A stretch of 64,000 nt of DNA from JAHEEL01 sp963836085 (GCA_963836085.1 CAWIHT010000015.1:62001-126000), one strand, 5' to 3'. Shown: positions 1-9,010, counted from the stretch's first letter. Notes: a model not told the origin generated them from the sequence alone. Translations and numbers: made by a program.

Positions 1-1
1 A

Positions 2-997
2 CCACGATCCCTCCCGGGGAGCGGGCGCTATGACCGCCTCGAGACCGCCCATCGTCTCCTCGAGGACCTCTCGAGCCTCGCAGGGTCCGCCGAACTGAAC
101 CCCATCCTCATCGGCCGTTCCGCGCTGCGCGATCTCGCTGCCACGGTTCCCTACGCAGCGGCGTCGATCGCCATCCGGGACGGCTCGGACGAGATCACGG
201 TTGCCTCCCGCGACAACCCCGGTCCGGCCGGAGACCCCGTGGAATACCCGATCATCCTCAACGAAGATCGCCTTGGAACGCTCATGCTGCGACCCGTCGG
301 CGTCGACGACCTCGCGAGATACGACGAAGACATCGACCGGGCGATGCTCGGCGTATCGCTGGCATTCCACAATGTGCTTCTCCTGCAGTCGATCGCCCAC
401 CGCGCCGTGCGTGAGGAGCGTGTCCGCGTTGCCAGGGAACTCCACGACGATATTGGGCCGTCGCTGGTGTCCATCGGGTTGGGCCTCGATCTGACGATCC
501 ACCAGGGCGACCTGGAACCCGAGACCAGGGAGCACCTCACCTCTCTGCGCGAGACCGTCTCGGAGCTCGTCGACGAGGTCCGAGCAACCGTCACGAAACT
601 CCGCGCGCAACAGACTGGTTCCTTGCTCGAACACGCCCAGTCCCTGGTCTCAGACGCACCGGCCGACGGGCCTTCGATCGTCATCGACCTCGTCGAGCAT
701 TCGCTCCCCAAGGAGGAGTCGCTGCAGCAACTTGGAGCGATCATGACTGAGGCGGTTCGCAACGCACAGGAACACGCCGACGCCCGAACGATCCGCATCG
801 AAGGAATCGTCGAACGCGAGTCGGGCGAGATCCGAATCCGGGACGACGGTGTTGGAGCCGCCGACGCCGCCGACAAGCAGAATCGGTATGGCATGGTCGG
901 CATGAAGGAGCGAGCCAGTTCGATCGGGGCGCGGCTCTCCGTTGTGTCGGCGCAGAACCGAGGGACAAGCGTCACAGTTGCCTGGGGGCCTCGATGA
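2..997 (+). CDS. Sensor histidine kinase, NarL-partner type, 5'-truncated by window edge
   Basis: The frame is open back to the first bases of the window, so the true start lies outside; 331 residues are visible. The first ~100 visible residues resemble a GAF-type sensory domain. A HisKA_3 dimerisation helix follows, with the phospho-acceptor His in an ARELHDDIG motif near visible residue 148. The C-terminal HATPase domain has an N-box (EAVRNAQEHA), a DDGVGA G1 box and a GMVGMKER G2 box. No membrane segment is visible, so the visible part looks cytoplasmic; upstream segments cannot be judged. It overlaps the next gene by 4 bp (ATGA), which indicates a cognate kinase-regulator pair. The signal sensed is unknown. 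Confidence 0.9.
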   Translation, partial: PRSLPGSGRYDRLETAHRLLEDLSSLAGSAELNPILIGRSALRDLAATVPYAAASIAIRDGSDEITVASRDNPGPAGDPVEYPIILNEDRLGTLMLRPVGVDDLARYDEDIDRAMLGVSLAFHNVLLLQSIAHRAVREERVRVARELHDDIGPSLVSIGLGLDLTIHQGDLEPETREHLTSLRETVSELVDEVRATVTKLRAQQTGSLLEHAQSLVSDAPADGPSIVIDLVEHSLPKEESLQQLGAIMTEAVRNAQEHADARTIRIEGIVERESGEIRIRDDGVGAADAADKQNRYGMVGMKERASSIGARLSVVSAQNRGTSVTVAWGPR

Positions 998-1647
998 GCA
1001 AACCAATCTCTGTTGTGATCGCCGACGACCACGTGCTCGTCCTTGACGGACTCCGCCAGGCGCTCAGCGCTCTCCCGGATATCACCGTGATCGGAATCGC
1101 CACCTCCGGTCGAGATCTCGCGTCGGTCCTCGATCAGGTACGACCCGACGTCCTGCTCGTAGACATCGAGATGCCACACGGCACTGGCCTCGCAGTGCTC
1201 CGTTCACGCGAACACCCGCCACCGGCACTCGTTGTGACCATGCACACCGACGAAGAGCACCGGGAACGAGCGCAATCCGTCGGTGCGGTCGGATTCCTGT
1301 CTAAGGCAACACCGCTCCCTGATCTTGCCGCAGCTATCCGAGCGGCCCACGACGGCGTCAACCTCTTCGAGCACGACGACCTGGCCACCGCGTTGGCTCC
1401 GTACCGGATTGCCCGCCTCTCCCCCGCTGCCGAATCGCTCACGGCCCGCGAACGAGAGCTCCTCGCCCTTCTCGCCGGGGGTATCTCCGGGACCGAAGAC
1501 CTCGCAGAGGAAATGTACATCTCGCGCAAGACCGTCAAGAACCACCTCGCGAGCATCTACATGAAGCTCCACGTGTCCGATCGGGCGCAGGCCGCGGTCG
1601 AAGCGATCCGTCTCGGACTCGACAAATCACCGCCTTCCGGGGGCTAG
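994..1647 (+). CDS. NarL/LuxR-family response regulator
   Basis: 217 residues. The N-terminal receiver has the acidic pair at residues 11-12, phospho-acceptor Asp57 (LLVDIEM) and the conserved Lys in FLSKAT. The C-terminal LuxR-type helix-turn-helix (about 150-212) begins LTARERELLALLAGG and has the recognition-helix region SRKTVKNHL. The start is the ATG in the 4-bp overlap with the kinase, giving translational coupling. The gene ends 95 bp upstream of the Flp pilin, so control of pilus genes is possible, but that is inferred from position only. Confidence 0.93.
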   Translation: MSKPISVVIADDHVLVLDGLRQALSALPDITVIGIATSGRDLASVLDQVRPDVLLVDIEMPHGTGLAVLRSREHPPPALVVTMHTDEEHRERAQSVGAVGFLSKATPLPDLAAAIRAAHDGVNLFEHDDLATALAPYRIARLSPAAESLTARERELLALLAGGISGTEDLAEEMYISRKTVKNHLASIYMKLHVSDRAQAAVEAIRLGLDKSPPSGG

Positions 1648-1663
1648 TGGGTCGCTCGACCCA
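1648..1663 (+). terminator. Short perfect inverted repeat just after the response regulator
   Basis: TGGGTCG and CGACCCA flank a 2-nt centre, starting directly after the TAG stop of the response regulator. It could be a weak terminator or an operator site. There is no T-tract, so termination is uncertain. A CCAATTGG palindrome overlaps its right arm. Confidence 0.35.
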
Positions 1664-1742
1664 ATTGGTGCGATCGGCCTATAGGTCTGGGCGGTCCCTG
1701 CCGATACAGTTGGCAATGGATCATCCCCGAAGGAGGTAACAC

Positions 1743-1916
1743 ATGCTTCGTCTCTGGACGGCCTACCAAAGCCGGATCAACGAAGAAGACGGTGCCAGCA
1801 TGGTGGAGTACGCCCTGCTCGTCGCACTCATCGCCGTGATCGCCATTGTGGCCGTCGCGTTCCTGGGCAACCAGGTCAGCGACAAGTTCAACGAGGTCGG
1901 CGGCACGCTGAGCTAG
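1743..1916 (+). CDS. flp: Flp/Fap-type pilin subunit
   Basis: 57 residues, the size of Flp major pilins. A short basic leader (MLRLWTAYQSRINEEDG) precedes ASMVEYALLVALIAV, the Flp signature: a prepilin peptidase site after Gly with Glu and Tyr shortly downstream, followed by one hydrophobic helix. A strong Shine-Dalgarno AAGGAGG at 1730-1736 lies 6 nt before the ATG, and a strong hairpin follows the stop, so the gene looks like a highly expressed single-gene unit. It should be the structural substrate of the tad genes at 7-12.6 kb and 17.4-19.7 kb, although it lies on the opposite strand. The processing peptidase (TadV/CpaA) is not in the window. Confidence 0.93.
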   Translation: MLRLWTAYQSRINEEDGASMVEYALLVALIAVIAIVAVAFLGNQVSDKFNEVGGTLS

Positions 1917-1934
1917 CAACAGTTCAACACGATA

Positions 1935-1969
1935 CGGAAGAGGGGGCCCGCTACGGGCCCCCTCTTCCG
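1935..1969 (+). terminator. Strong hairpin after the Flp pilin gene
   Basis: Perfect 16-bp GC-rich stem with a 3-nt loop (CTA), beginning 19 bp after the pilin stop. A T-run is lacking, as is common for high-GC actinobacterial terminators. It would isolate the highly expressed pilin transcript from the membrane-protein gene downstream and could also stabilise the pilin mRNA 3' end. Confidence 0.8.
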
Positions 1970-2045
1970 CGTTCCGAGGGACTCGACAGTCGTTGGAGCG
2001 ACACCCCGCCGAACGTAGAGTCCGAACGACCCTGGAAGGAACCGG

Positions 2046-3965
2046 ATGGATTCGTCGGTACAACGTGAGGCGAGCGCGCCGATGTGGACCCGCTTCGCCA
2101 CCGTCGGCGCCGTCGTCGCCGCGTGGCTCCTCGTCCGACCATACGGCGGGATACGCCACGATGCCCGCCTCTACTTCGCCCAGGCGCTCTTCGGCGATGA
2201 CGCGGCATTCGTCGCCAACGACCTCCTTATCGCCAACGATCAGCAGATGCAGTTCTCGGTGTACGGTCGACTCATCGACCTCGGACTGCGGTGGCTCGAA
2301 CCGGGTTCGGTCGCGCTTGTTCTGACGGCCTTCGGATTGGTGGCCTGGATCCTTGCGGCCTCCCTCCTCGGTCGGACCCTCACACGGCGGTGGTGGTGGC
2401 TCATCGCCCTGGCCATTCCGCTGGCCGGCACGTCCTACGGGCCGCACGGCATCTTCCTCTTTGCCGAGGGATACGCCACACCGCGCAGCATTGCCGAAGC
2501 ACTCGCCGTGGCAGCCATTGCATGTGCGTTGCGTGAGAAGGTCTGGCTGGCACTCGGACTCGCGGCCCTTGGGGGACTTGCCCATCCACTCGTTGCCATC
2601 TCCGGGCTGATAGCGGTCGTCTGTATCGCCGCCGTCAGGGACCGTCGCTGGCTCATCTTCATCGTTGCGGCGCTCCCGATTGCGGTCCTCACCGTCTGGG
2701 TCGACCCGCTCAACGTCGGCGGCGCCGAGGCGTTCGACACCATGTGGCTCATGGTCATCGAGGATCGTTCCCCCCAGGTCTTCCTGAGGACGTGGGACAG
2801 CCGAGGGTGGGAGCTGGTTGTGACTGCGTTGATCCTCCTATCAGCCCTGGCGCTGAGGACCAGCCTGGACCGGCTCCGGTCGTTCAGCATTGGTCTGCTC
2901 GGAGCCGGGGCGATCGGCCTCGTCGGAACATGGATCCTGGCGGATCTCCTCGGTTCAGTCCTCGGGACACAGCTCCAGCTCTGGAGAACGGTCTGGCTTG
3001 CGCAACTCGGCGTGGGCGTTGCCGTAGGGTTTGCGCTCGTCGAGCTGCTCGATCGCCGCACCGTCGCCGCCGGCGTCCGGGCCCTGCTCTTCGTGTTCGT
3101 CGCCTCGCTCCCGTTCGTGCTCGACGGAGCCGGGTTCTTCGCGGTCGCCGCCGTTCTCGGCCTCCTCCTTCTCCTCCCGATGCCCGATCTGTCGCCACGC
3201 CTCAAGCGTCTCGTTGCCGTTCTGCTCGGCGGGATCGTGGCAGGGCTCGTCACGATCCAGGTTTCGTCGCTTCTGACCTCAGCCGACATCGCCACCACGC
3301 CGCGAGCGCTGCTCTGGAGCACCCTGCCCTCGATCATGCCGATCGTGACGGTCGGCGTAGGACTGTTGATCGCCGGCGTAGTCCTCGCCGGGATGAGAGG
3401 ACCCGTCGCTGCCGTCGCCTCCTCCCTCGTGATTGCCATGCTCGTTGCTGGCACGGTCTGGACCTGGGATGCACGCAGCGACTGGCTGAAATTCGCCGAG
3501 GGTTCGGAACAACCCGTTCTGGTCGCCGCACCCGACGCAGTTGTGCTCGTCGAGATCGACAGCCTCGGGTTCTACACCCTGCTCGCCCGCCCGGTCTACT
3601 TCAATGCCGTCCTCGGGGCCGGTGTGGTGTTCTCGCGAGATCTCGCCCTCGAATACGAGAGTCACCGCGCAAACGCCGAACTCATCGACTTCACAGGTTC
3701 CGACAAGCGAATCATCCAACGCAGGGGCACACAGGACCTACCGACCCGTACGTTCGACGATCTCGTGTCCTTTTGTGAGCGGCCTGGGGCTCCGTCCACC
3801 CTTCTCCTGCGGATCGCCGCAGCGGATGCGCCCGGCATCGAATGGGTGCCTCCCTACGTACCTGATGGAGCCGCCCGTCTCAACGACGAAGGTGTGTCGC
3901 CCTCAGATCGTCTCTTCCGCTACGAGTGCAGCGAAATCCTGCTCAGCAACCCCTCCAGCGGCTGA
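2046..3965 (+). CDS. Large polytopic membrane protein, GT-C glycosyltransferase-like, function unknown
   Basis: 639 residues with about 12 hydrophobic segments spread over residues 15-480, then a soluble C-terminal region of about 150 residues. After the first membrane helix, a loop with IRHDARLYFAQAL recalls the acidic first extracytoplasmic loop of GT-C glycosyltransferases, but I see no diagnostic signature. The start is fixed by GGAAGGA 5 nt before the ATG. The next gene (55 bp downstream, same strand) is a FAD-dependent oxidoreductase of a type often found beside glycan genes, so a role in cell-surface glycan or lipid-linked sugar processing is possible. That is inference; the protein is best treated as an uncharacterised membrane protein. 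Confidence 0.7.
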   Translation: MDSSVQREASAPMWTRFATVGAVVAAWLLVRPYGGIRHDARLYFAQALFGDDAAFVANDLLIANDQQMQFSVYGRLIDLGLRWLEPGSVALVLTAFGLVAWILAASLLGRTLTRRWWWLIALAIPLAGTSYGPHGIFLFAEGYATPRSIAEALAVAAIACALREKVWLALGLAALGGLAHPLVAISGLIAVVCIAAVRDRRWLIFIVAALPIAVLTVWVDPLNVGGAEAFDTMWLMVIEDRSPQVFLRTWDSRGWELVVTALILLSALALRTSLDRLRSFSIGLLGAGAIGLVGTWILADLLGSVLGTQLQLWRTVWLAQLGVGVAVGFALVELLDRRTVAAGVRALLFVFVASLPFVLDGAGFFAVAAVLGLLLLLPMPDLSPRLKRLVAVLLGGIVAGLVTIQVSSLLTSADIATTPRALLWSTLPSIMPIVTVGVGLLIAGVVLAGMRGPVAAVASSLVIAMLVAGTVWTWDARSDWLKFAEGSEQPVLVAAPDAVVLVEIDSLGFYTLLARPVYFNAVLGAGVVFSRDLALEYESHRANAELIDFTGSDKRIIQRRGTQDLPTRTFDDLVSFCERPGAPSTLLLRIAAADAPGIEWVPPYVPDGAARLNDEGVSPSDRLFRYECSEILLSNPSSG

Positions 3966-3981
3966 CGCGATCGGCCGATAG

Positions 3982-4010
3982 TCCCTCATAGGACATCAGG
4001 AAATGAGGGA
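3982..4010 (+). promoter_or_regulatory. Hairpin that would sequester the ribosome binding site of the FAD oxidoreductase gene
   Basis: TCCCTCAT (3982-3989) is a perfect reverse complement of ATGAGGGA (4003-4010), with a 13-nt loop. The 3' arm contains the only Shine-Dalgarno-like sequence (GAGGGAG, 4005-4011), 8 nt before the ATG at 4020. Folding of the leader would hide the ribosome binding site. A 10-bp palindrome ATCGGCCGAT lies just upstream at 3970-3979. The regulatory role is inferred. Confidence 0.45.
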
Positions 4011-4019
4011 GCTGCTGCA

Positions 4020-5522
4020 ATGACCGAGCACGTCGTCGTCATCGGAGGCGGACCAGCGGGACTCACCGCGGCCGACCTCCTCACTCGCGCAGGCGTTGAA
4101 GCCACGGTGCTCGAAGCAGACCCCGAGTACGTCGGCGGAATCTCGAGGACGGCCAAGTACAAGGGCTACCGCTTCGACATCGGCGGCCACCGCTTCTTCT
4201 CGAAGTCGGCGGAGGTCGAGGACTATTGGACCGATCTCCTCGGCGATGATCTTCTGACTCGTCCTCGCACGTCACGCATCTACTACGACGGCAAGTACTT
4301 CAGCTACCCCCTGAAGCCGGTCGAGGCGTTCAAGACGCTCGGCCCGGTCGAGGCAACCCGCTGTGCCGCGTCCTACGGCAAGGCTCGCATGCGTCCCAAC
4401 CCCGATCCTCAGAACTTCGAGGAGTGGGTCACCAACCAGTTCGGCGAGCGCCTGTTCTCCATCTTCTTCAAGACCTATACCGAGAAGGTATGGGGCATGC
4501 CGTGTTCTGAAATCTCGGCGGATTGGGCCGCGCAGCGGATCAAGGGACTCTCCCTTGGTTCGGCCGTCCTCAGCGCGTTCAAGCCGAAGAAGGAAGGCGA
4601 CGACGTGGTCAAGACGCTGATCGACTCCTTCCGGTATCCGCGCCTCGGACCCGGCATGATGTGGGAACGTGCCGCGGAGCGGGTCGAGGAGCAGGGCGGG
4701 AGCGTCAAGCTCGGCCAACGAGTCGTCGCACTCGAAGCTTCGGAAAGTGAGGCTGGTCGATGGATCGTCACAGCCGAAGATTCATCCGGCGAGCGCACCC
4801 GCTACCCGGCAGACGATGTCATCTCATCTATGCCGATGCGCAGCCTCATGCGTGCGCTCGGAGGCGCACCCGAGCCCGTGACCGAGGCGGCCGAAGCCCT
4901 TCGGTACCGCGATTTCCTCATCGTCGCCCTGATCGTCCGCGGACCGGACCGGTTCCCGGACAACTGGGTCTACATCCACGACCCTGCAGTGACCGTCGGA
5001 CGCGTGCAGAACTTCAAGTCCTGGTCGCCTGAGATGGTCCCCGATCCAGATACGAATTGCTACGGCCTCGAGTACTTCTGCAGCCGCGGCGACGACGTTT
5101 GGGAGCAGGACGACGCAACGTTGATTGAGACGGCGAAGGCCGAACTCGTGGAACTCGGCATGGCCGAAGCCGACGAGATCGAGGACGGACATGTCGTGCG
5201 CCAACCAAAGGCGTATCCGGTCTACGACGCGACCTACACCACGAACGTGGACAAGGTCCGCTCCTACCTCGATGAGACCTACGAAGGCCTGCACCTGATC
5301 GGGCGCAATGGCATGCACAAGTACAACAACCAGGACCACGCGATCATGACCGCCATGTTGACGGTTGACAACATCCTCGCCGGCACGCCGTTGTACGACC
5401 CATGGCACGTCAACGAGGATGCCGAGTACCACGAGTCCGGATCCGCCGGTTCCGAAGGCGCCTCCGGCCTCAGGCTCGTCCCCCAGCGCGTCGAAGCACC
5501 CGCAACCGCCGGCACGAGATAG
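4020..5522 (+). CDS. NAD(P)/FAD-dependent oxidoreductase, amine-oxidase / UDP-galactopyranose-mutase-like fold
   Basis: 500 residues. The N-terminus is a dinucleotide-binding Rossmann motif (VVVIGGGPAGLTAA), followed by the GG-doublet region (VGGISRTAKYKGYRFDIGGHRF) typical of the protoporphyrinogen oxidase/amine oxidase/UGM-like superfamily. The C-terminus has a second FAD-binding element near LIGRNGMHKYNN. Members of this group often sit in surface polysaccharide or lipid clusters and act on isoprenoid or nucleotide-sugar substrates, but the substrate here cannot be read from sequence. It follows the polytopic membrane protein gene after 54 bp and may be translationally controlled by the leader hairpin. 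A repeat element begins 10 bp after its stop. Confidence 0.85.
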   Translation: MTEHVVVIGGGPAGLTAADLLTRAGVEATVLEADPEYVGGISRTAKYKGYRFDIGGHRFFSKSAEVEDYWTDLLGDDLLTRPRTSRIYYDGKYFSYPLKPVEAFKTLGPVEATRCAASYGKARMRPNPDPQNFEEWVTNQFGERLFSIFFKTYTEKVWGMPCSEISADWAAQRIKGLSLGSAVLSAFKPKKEGDDVVKTLIDSFRYPRLGPGMMWERAAERVEEQGGSVKLGQRVVALEASESEAGRWIVTAEDSSGERTRYPADDVISSMPMRSLMRALGGAPEPVTEAAEALRYRDFLIVALIVRGPDRFPDNWVYIHDPAVTVGRVQNFKSWSPEMVPDPDTNCYGLEYFCSRGDDVWEQDDATLIETAKAELVELGMAEADEIEDGHVVRQPKAYPVYDATYTTNVDKVRSYLDETYEGLHLIGRNGMHKYNNQDHAIMTAMLTVDNILAGTPLYDPWHVNEDAEYHESGSAGSEGASGLRLVPQRVEAPATAGTR

Positions 5523-5532
5523 GTCGCCAGTC

Positions 5533-6953
5533 CAATTCCTTCCCGTCAGGGGAGGAGTCGATTCGGCTGGTCGGCTCCGTGGTCTATGCGATTCGCCAGG
5601 TGGTGCGGTGGGGTGGTGCGTGGATTCGGGGTCGGGTGAGGCGTCTCCGTCTGGGGTGGGGAGCCCGGGTCGATGGTGAAGCCGTGGCCGTGGATCACGA
5701 CATGGTGGTGGAACCAGCAGACGGTTGACAGGTTCTCGGCGTCGGTTCTTCCGCCCTCAGACCAGGGGGTGGTGTGATGCACCTGGAGGCGATACCGGGA
5801 GACGCAGCCGGAGATGGTGCAGACCCCGCCGTCACGATGCAGAATGAACCTTCTGAGTCTCGGCGGGATGACTCTGGTGCGTCGACCGACGGCGAGCGGT
5901 GTCCCGTCCGAAGTGCGGGCCGTGACCTCAACCACACCGTCACACAGGATCGCTTGGAGCGTGTTCAGCCCGACCTGCGGGCCGCCCTCAACCGTGGATA
6001 CCGGTCTCGGCGTTCGTCGCTGCCGCCTCGGTGGCGTCGACAAAGACTGACACCATCGGGCCGTGGCTGTCGATGGCGGCTTCGTTGTCGCCTCTGATCG
6101 AGTCGTGGCTGATCGCCCACAACGCATCCGCGTTCCTCGTCGTGCGGGACGGGTTCACGGTCGGTCCGTACGGGAAGCTGTCGGCTCTCGCTTCAAGGGC
6201 CGCCACGACGGTGCGTCCGGCGTAGCCGGGGAGGCGACCCGACAGGGTCCACGCTGATTCGTCGAGGTTCGGCTGGATCGACACGTAGCGCTGTTCGAAC
6301 GACATCTCCTCATCGATCGGCGCCAAACGCCGCCGCCGCGCCGTACGGATGCGGATCCCGGCAATATCGAACCCCGCCGTCTCACCCAGAATGTCACACG
6401 AGTCGTCACGCCGCGCAAACCGGCAGACCGCAACCGCCCGATCAAACCCGATCACACCATTGCTGACGGCTTCATCGACGTCGGGAAGATCCTCCAAACG
6501 CCACGCCGTCGACACCAGCATCCCGGCCGTCTCCGAGGCCACGTCCATCCGACCCGCCGCCCACTCCTTCAACGACCGATGCCCGTCCCGCACAGCAACC
6601 TGACGCCGATCGAGCTCCCGCAACAGAGACATCTGTGCGGCTCGGGACCGGGCGATGACCGCCTCGTGGTCGAGTAACTGTTCCTCGATCGTTGCGGTGG
6701 AGAGATCGTGATGTCCCATACCCGCAACCTACCTGCCGGGTGTGACAGAAACCCGGGCCAGGACAGAAGAATCTCGAAGAATCCTGTGGATGCTCTGATC
6801 GCCGCTCGACACCGGCGAGAGACCCCCTCCGTCAGCGCCTCGGAGGCGCTGCCACCTCCCCCTGAAGGGGAGGAATCGAAGAGGGCGCCGCCACCTCCCC
6901 CTGAAGAGGAGGAATAGGACCGAAGGGGAGGAACCCTTCGAGACCGGCAACTC
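5533..6953 (-). mobile_element. DUF222-HNH repeat element, copy 1 (REP13E12-like), inverted relative to copy 2
   Basis: This 1.42-kb block matches the reverse complement of 31391-32812 almost base for base, including the non-coding ends. The homology begins at CAATTCC 10 bp after the FAD oxidoreductase stop and ends just past AGACCGGC. The element holds one DUF222-HNH gene (broken here) plus, upstream of it, tandem GC-rich hairpins of the type CCTCCCC-loop-GGGGAGG (6855-6873 and 6894-6912). A related hairpin lies at the other end (5535-5556). DUF222-HNH genes are the cargo of the 13E12 repeat family of Mycobacterium tuberculosis. I see no target-site duplication. Confidence 0.85.
5546..6719 (-). 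pseudogene. DUF222 / HNH endonuclease domain protein (13E12 family), frameshifted
   Basis: Reading from ATG 6719, the DUF222 domain runs for about 240 residues and then stops after AETGIHG. Compared with copy 2, one extra base (a G in the run at 5996-5997 on the + strand) shifts the frame. The other frame continues with VEGGPQVGLNTLQ, then the HNH domain (CTISGCVSRYRLQVHHTTPW, then TVCWFHHHVVIHG), to a stop at 5546. A further one-base difference near 5651 alters only the tail. The HNH histidines and Cys residues are intact, so the break is recent, a sequencing or assembly artefact, or bypassed. If functional, it would be a nuclease encoded by a repeat element. Confidence 0.85.
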
Positions 6954-6986
6954 AATCAGCAGCTGCTCATCACGGGATTCGCTACC

Positions 6987-7014
6987 GTCCCCCCGCCCCA
7001 CCAGCCGGGGGGAC
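6987..7014 (-). terminator. Terminator-like hairpin after tadC
   Basis: GTCCCCCCG and CGGGGGGAC form a perfect 9-bp stem around a 10-nt loop, 18 bp downstream of the tadC stop on the minus strand. There is no T-tract. It probably ends the cpaB-tadZ-tadA-tadB-tadC transcript and shields it from the adjacent repeat element. Confidence 0.65.
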
Positions 7015-7031
7015 AGACCTGCGAACCGGTT

Positions 7032-7937
7032 CTAGCCGAAGACTGCGGAGCTGGAGATGTTGATCACTGCCGGGCCGAGGATCACGACGAAGATCGACGG
7101 GAAGATGCACAGCACCAGCGGGAACACCAGCTTCACCGGAGCCGCAAACGCCCGCTCCTGAGCACGCTGTCGGCGCCGAACACGCATCTCATCGGCCTGT
7201 ACTCGGAGCATCCTGGCGATCGAGACACCGAACTGGTCGGCCTGGATCAGCGAGAGAATGAACGTGTTGAGGTCGTCAACATCGGTTCTTTCGGCCAGGT
7301 TGCGCAGCGCAACATTGCGGGCGACACCGACCCGGGTCTCTTGCAGCGTGCGAGAGAACTCCCGAGCGAGCTCGCCCGGAACGTTCTGCACCACGCGCCC
7401 CATGGCGGCCTCGAACCCGAGACCGGCCTCGACGCTGATCACGAGAAGGTCGATGATGTCCGGAAGCGTCTTCTCCATGTCCTTGCGACGCTCGTCGATC
7501 TTGCGATTCAGAACAGCCTCGGGGCCAAAGAACCCCATCGCGAGCATGATCACCAGGGCGAGCAACTTGTAGTTGGTCGTTTGCAGCACGGACTGCACGA
7601 AGATCCACAGGACGAACGAGACGACAAGCGCGATAATCCGCATCGCAGCCCACGTGTTTCCGTCCATCCGATCGGCCCATCCGGCGAGGACCAGTTTCTT
7701 CTGCGCCCGGCCGACCCATCCCTGCGGTGTGAATCGGAGAACGAAGCCGCCGACCTTTTCGAGGGCAGGCGCAATCGCCCGCTCCGAGAACCCGGCATCG
7801 AGCTGGTCGGAGCGCGTCTGGAGGTGAACCAGGCGATTCCCCGAACGCTCCTTGGACTTCACGACGCCCATGCCGGCGTACATCGCGAGCGCACCCGCCG
7901 CTACCCCGACTGCAATGACTGCAAACATCATGTCCAT
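7032..7937 (-). CDS. tadC: Flp pilus assembly inner-membrane protein TadC
   Basis: 301 residues, type II secretion F-domain family. An N-terminal membrane helix is followed by two central hydrophobic segments (about 95-135), a cytoplasmic F domain with PDIIDLLVISVEAGLGFEAAM, and a C-terminal pair of hydrophobic stretches (FPLVLCIFPSIFVVILG). TadB and TadC together form the platform on which the TadA ATPase drives Flp pilin extrusion. The start overlaps the tadB stop (TAATG), and a terminator-like hairpin follows, so this is the last gene of the operon. Confidence 0.93.
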   Translation of the reverse strand: MDMMFAVIAVGVAAGALAMYAGMGVVKSKERSGNRLVHLQTRSDQLDAGFSERAIAPALEKVGGFVLRFTPQGWVGRAQKKLVLAGWADRMDGNTWAAMRIIALVVSFVLWIFVQSVLQTTNYKLLALVIMLAMGFFGPEAVLNRKIDERRKDMEKTLPDIIDLLVISVEAGLGFEAAMGRVVQNVPGELAREFSRTLQETRVGVARNVALRNLAERTDVDDLNTFILSLIQADQFGVSIARMLRVQADEMRVRRRQRAQERAFAAPVKLVFPLVLCIFPSIFVVILGPAVINISSSAVFG

Positions 7938-9010
7938 TAGACGTCCACCTTTACGATCTTGGTCATCCAGAAGATGCCGAGGCCCATCATGAAGAGGGCG
8001 AATGCGAACACTCCGATACCGATGGCCGAACTCATCATCGGCTTGATGTAGTCCGGGTTCAGGACGTAGATCGCTCCGAATAGGCCGAACGGCAGCGCGG
8101 CCATCACATACATCGAGATCCGACCCTCAGCGGTGAGCGCCTTCATCTCTCCGCGCAATCGATTGCGTTGCAGCATCGTCTCCGAGGTGCTCTGGAGCAC
8201 CTCGGCCAAGTTTCCGCCGACTTCTCTCTGAATCGAGATTGCCAGCACCGTCCACTCGAAGTCTTGCGACTCCATGCGGTCTGCGATGTCGCTCAACGCG
8301 TCGATCATCGGGCGACCCAGGCGAATCTCCGACATCGCCCGTCCAAACTCGCGTCGGGTCGGATCCGGTGCCTCGGAGGCCACCGCTTCAATGGCCTGCA
8401 TGATCGAATAGCCGGCGCGCAATGATGTTGCCAGCAGGTTCAGCGTTTCGGGCAGTTGCTTGTCGAAACGCTTTCGTTGCTTCGCTGCCACGTGGCTGAC
8501 GTACAGGAACGAGATCATCAACAGGGCGGCACCTGAGACGATTGCCCAGATCGTTGACTGCGTTGCCAGGCCGACGATCAATCCGAGGATGAGTGCCAGG
8601 CCGAAGGCAGCAATGATCGCCTCACCGGCACGGACCGGAATGTTCGCCTGCTCGAGAGCGGACTCGATCATTCGCGAGTTGCCCTGGCTCTCAGCGACAC
8701 TCTCGGCCTTCGAGGCCGCTCTGCGCAGCACTGCGAATCGGCCGAACACGCCCGAACTCTTCTGCTTCTTCCCGCCATAGGCGCCGAGGCGCCCGCCGAT
8801 CTCTCCCTCGCGGCGGTTGCTCGAACCGCCGCCAAGGAGAATGACGAGCAGAAGGAAAGCCCCAAGCCCGGCGGCCGCCGCCCCAAGGATGATGAGCCAA
8901 CTCTTCGCGCCACTTGCAGCGATCACGGGCCCGGCGGCGAAGGCCGGCGCGGGCGCGATCGCGAGTGCCAGACCCATCCCCATCGCGGCGGTGCGTGTTC
9001 GGTTTCTCAT
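7937..9010 (-). CDS. tadB: Flp pilus assembly inner-membrane protein TadB
   Basis: 357 residues. It has a signal-like hydrophobic N-terminus, a second helix (about 35-62), a pair of helices around 135-175, an F domain (LPETLNLLATSLRAGYSIMQAIE) and a C-terminal helix pair. It is the TadB partner of TadC in the pilus platform. The 4-bp overlap with tadA and the 1-bp overlap with tadC imply strict co-translation. The N-terminal region before the F domain is longer than in TadC, as usual for TadB. Confidence 0.92.
   Translation of the reverse strand: MRNRTRTAAMGMGLALAIAPAPAFAAGPVIAASGAKSWLIILGAAAAGLGAFLLLVILLGGGSSNRREGEIGGRLGAYGGKKQKSSGVFGRFAVLRRAASKAESVAESQGNSRMIESALEQANIPVRAGEAIIAAFGLALILGLIVGLATQSTIWAIVSGAALLMISFLYVSHVAAKQRKRFDKQLPETLNLLATSLRAGYSIMQAIEAVASEAPDPTRREFGRAMSEIRLGRPMIDALSDIADRMESQDFEWTVLAISIQREVGGNLAEVLQSTSETMLQRNRLRGEMKALTAEGRISMYVMAALPFGLFGAIYVLNPDYIKPMMSSAIGIGVFAFALFMMGLGIFWMTKIVKVDV

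Noticed and set aside
5996..6010. Programmed frameshift in the HNH gene
   Set aside because: No slippery heptamer or stimulatory structure is evident, and the other copy has the frame intact at this point.
5523..6960. Target-site duplication around the repeat element
   Set aside because: Flanking bases on the two sides do not match in either copy.
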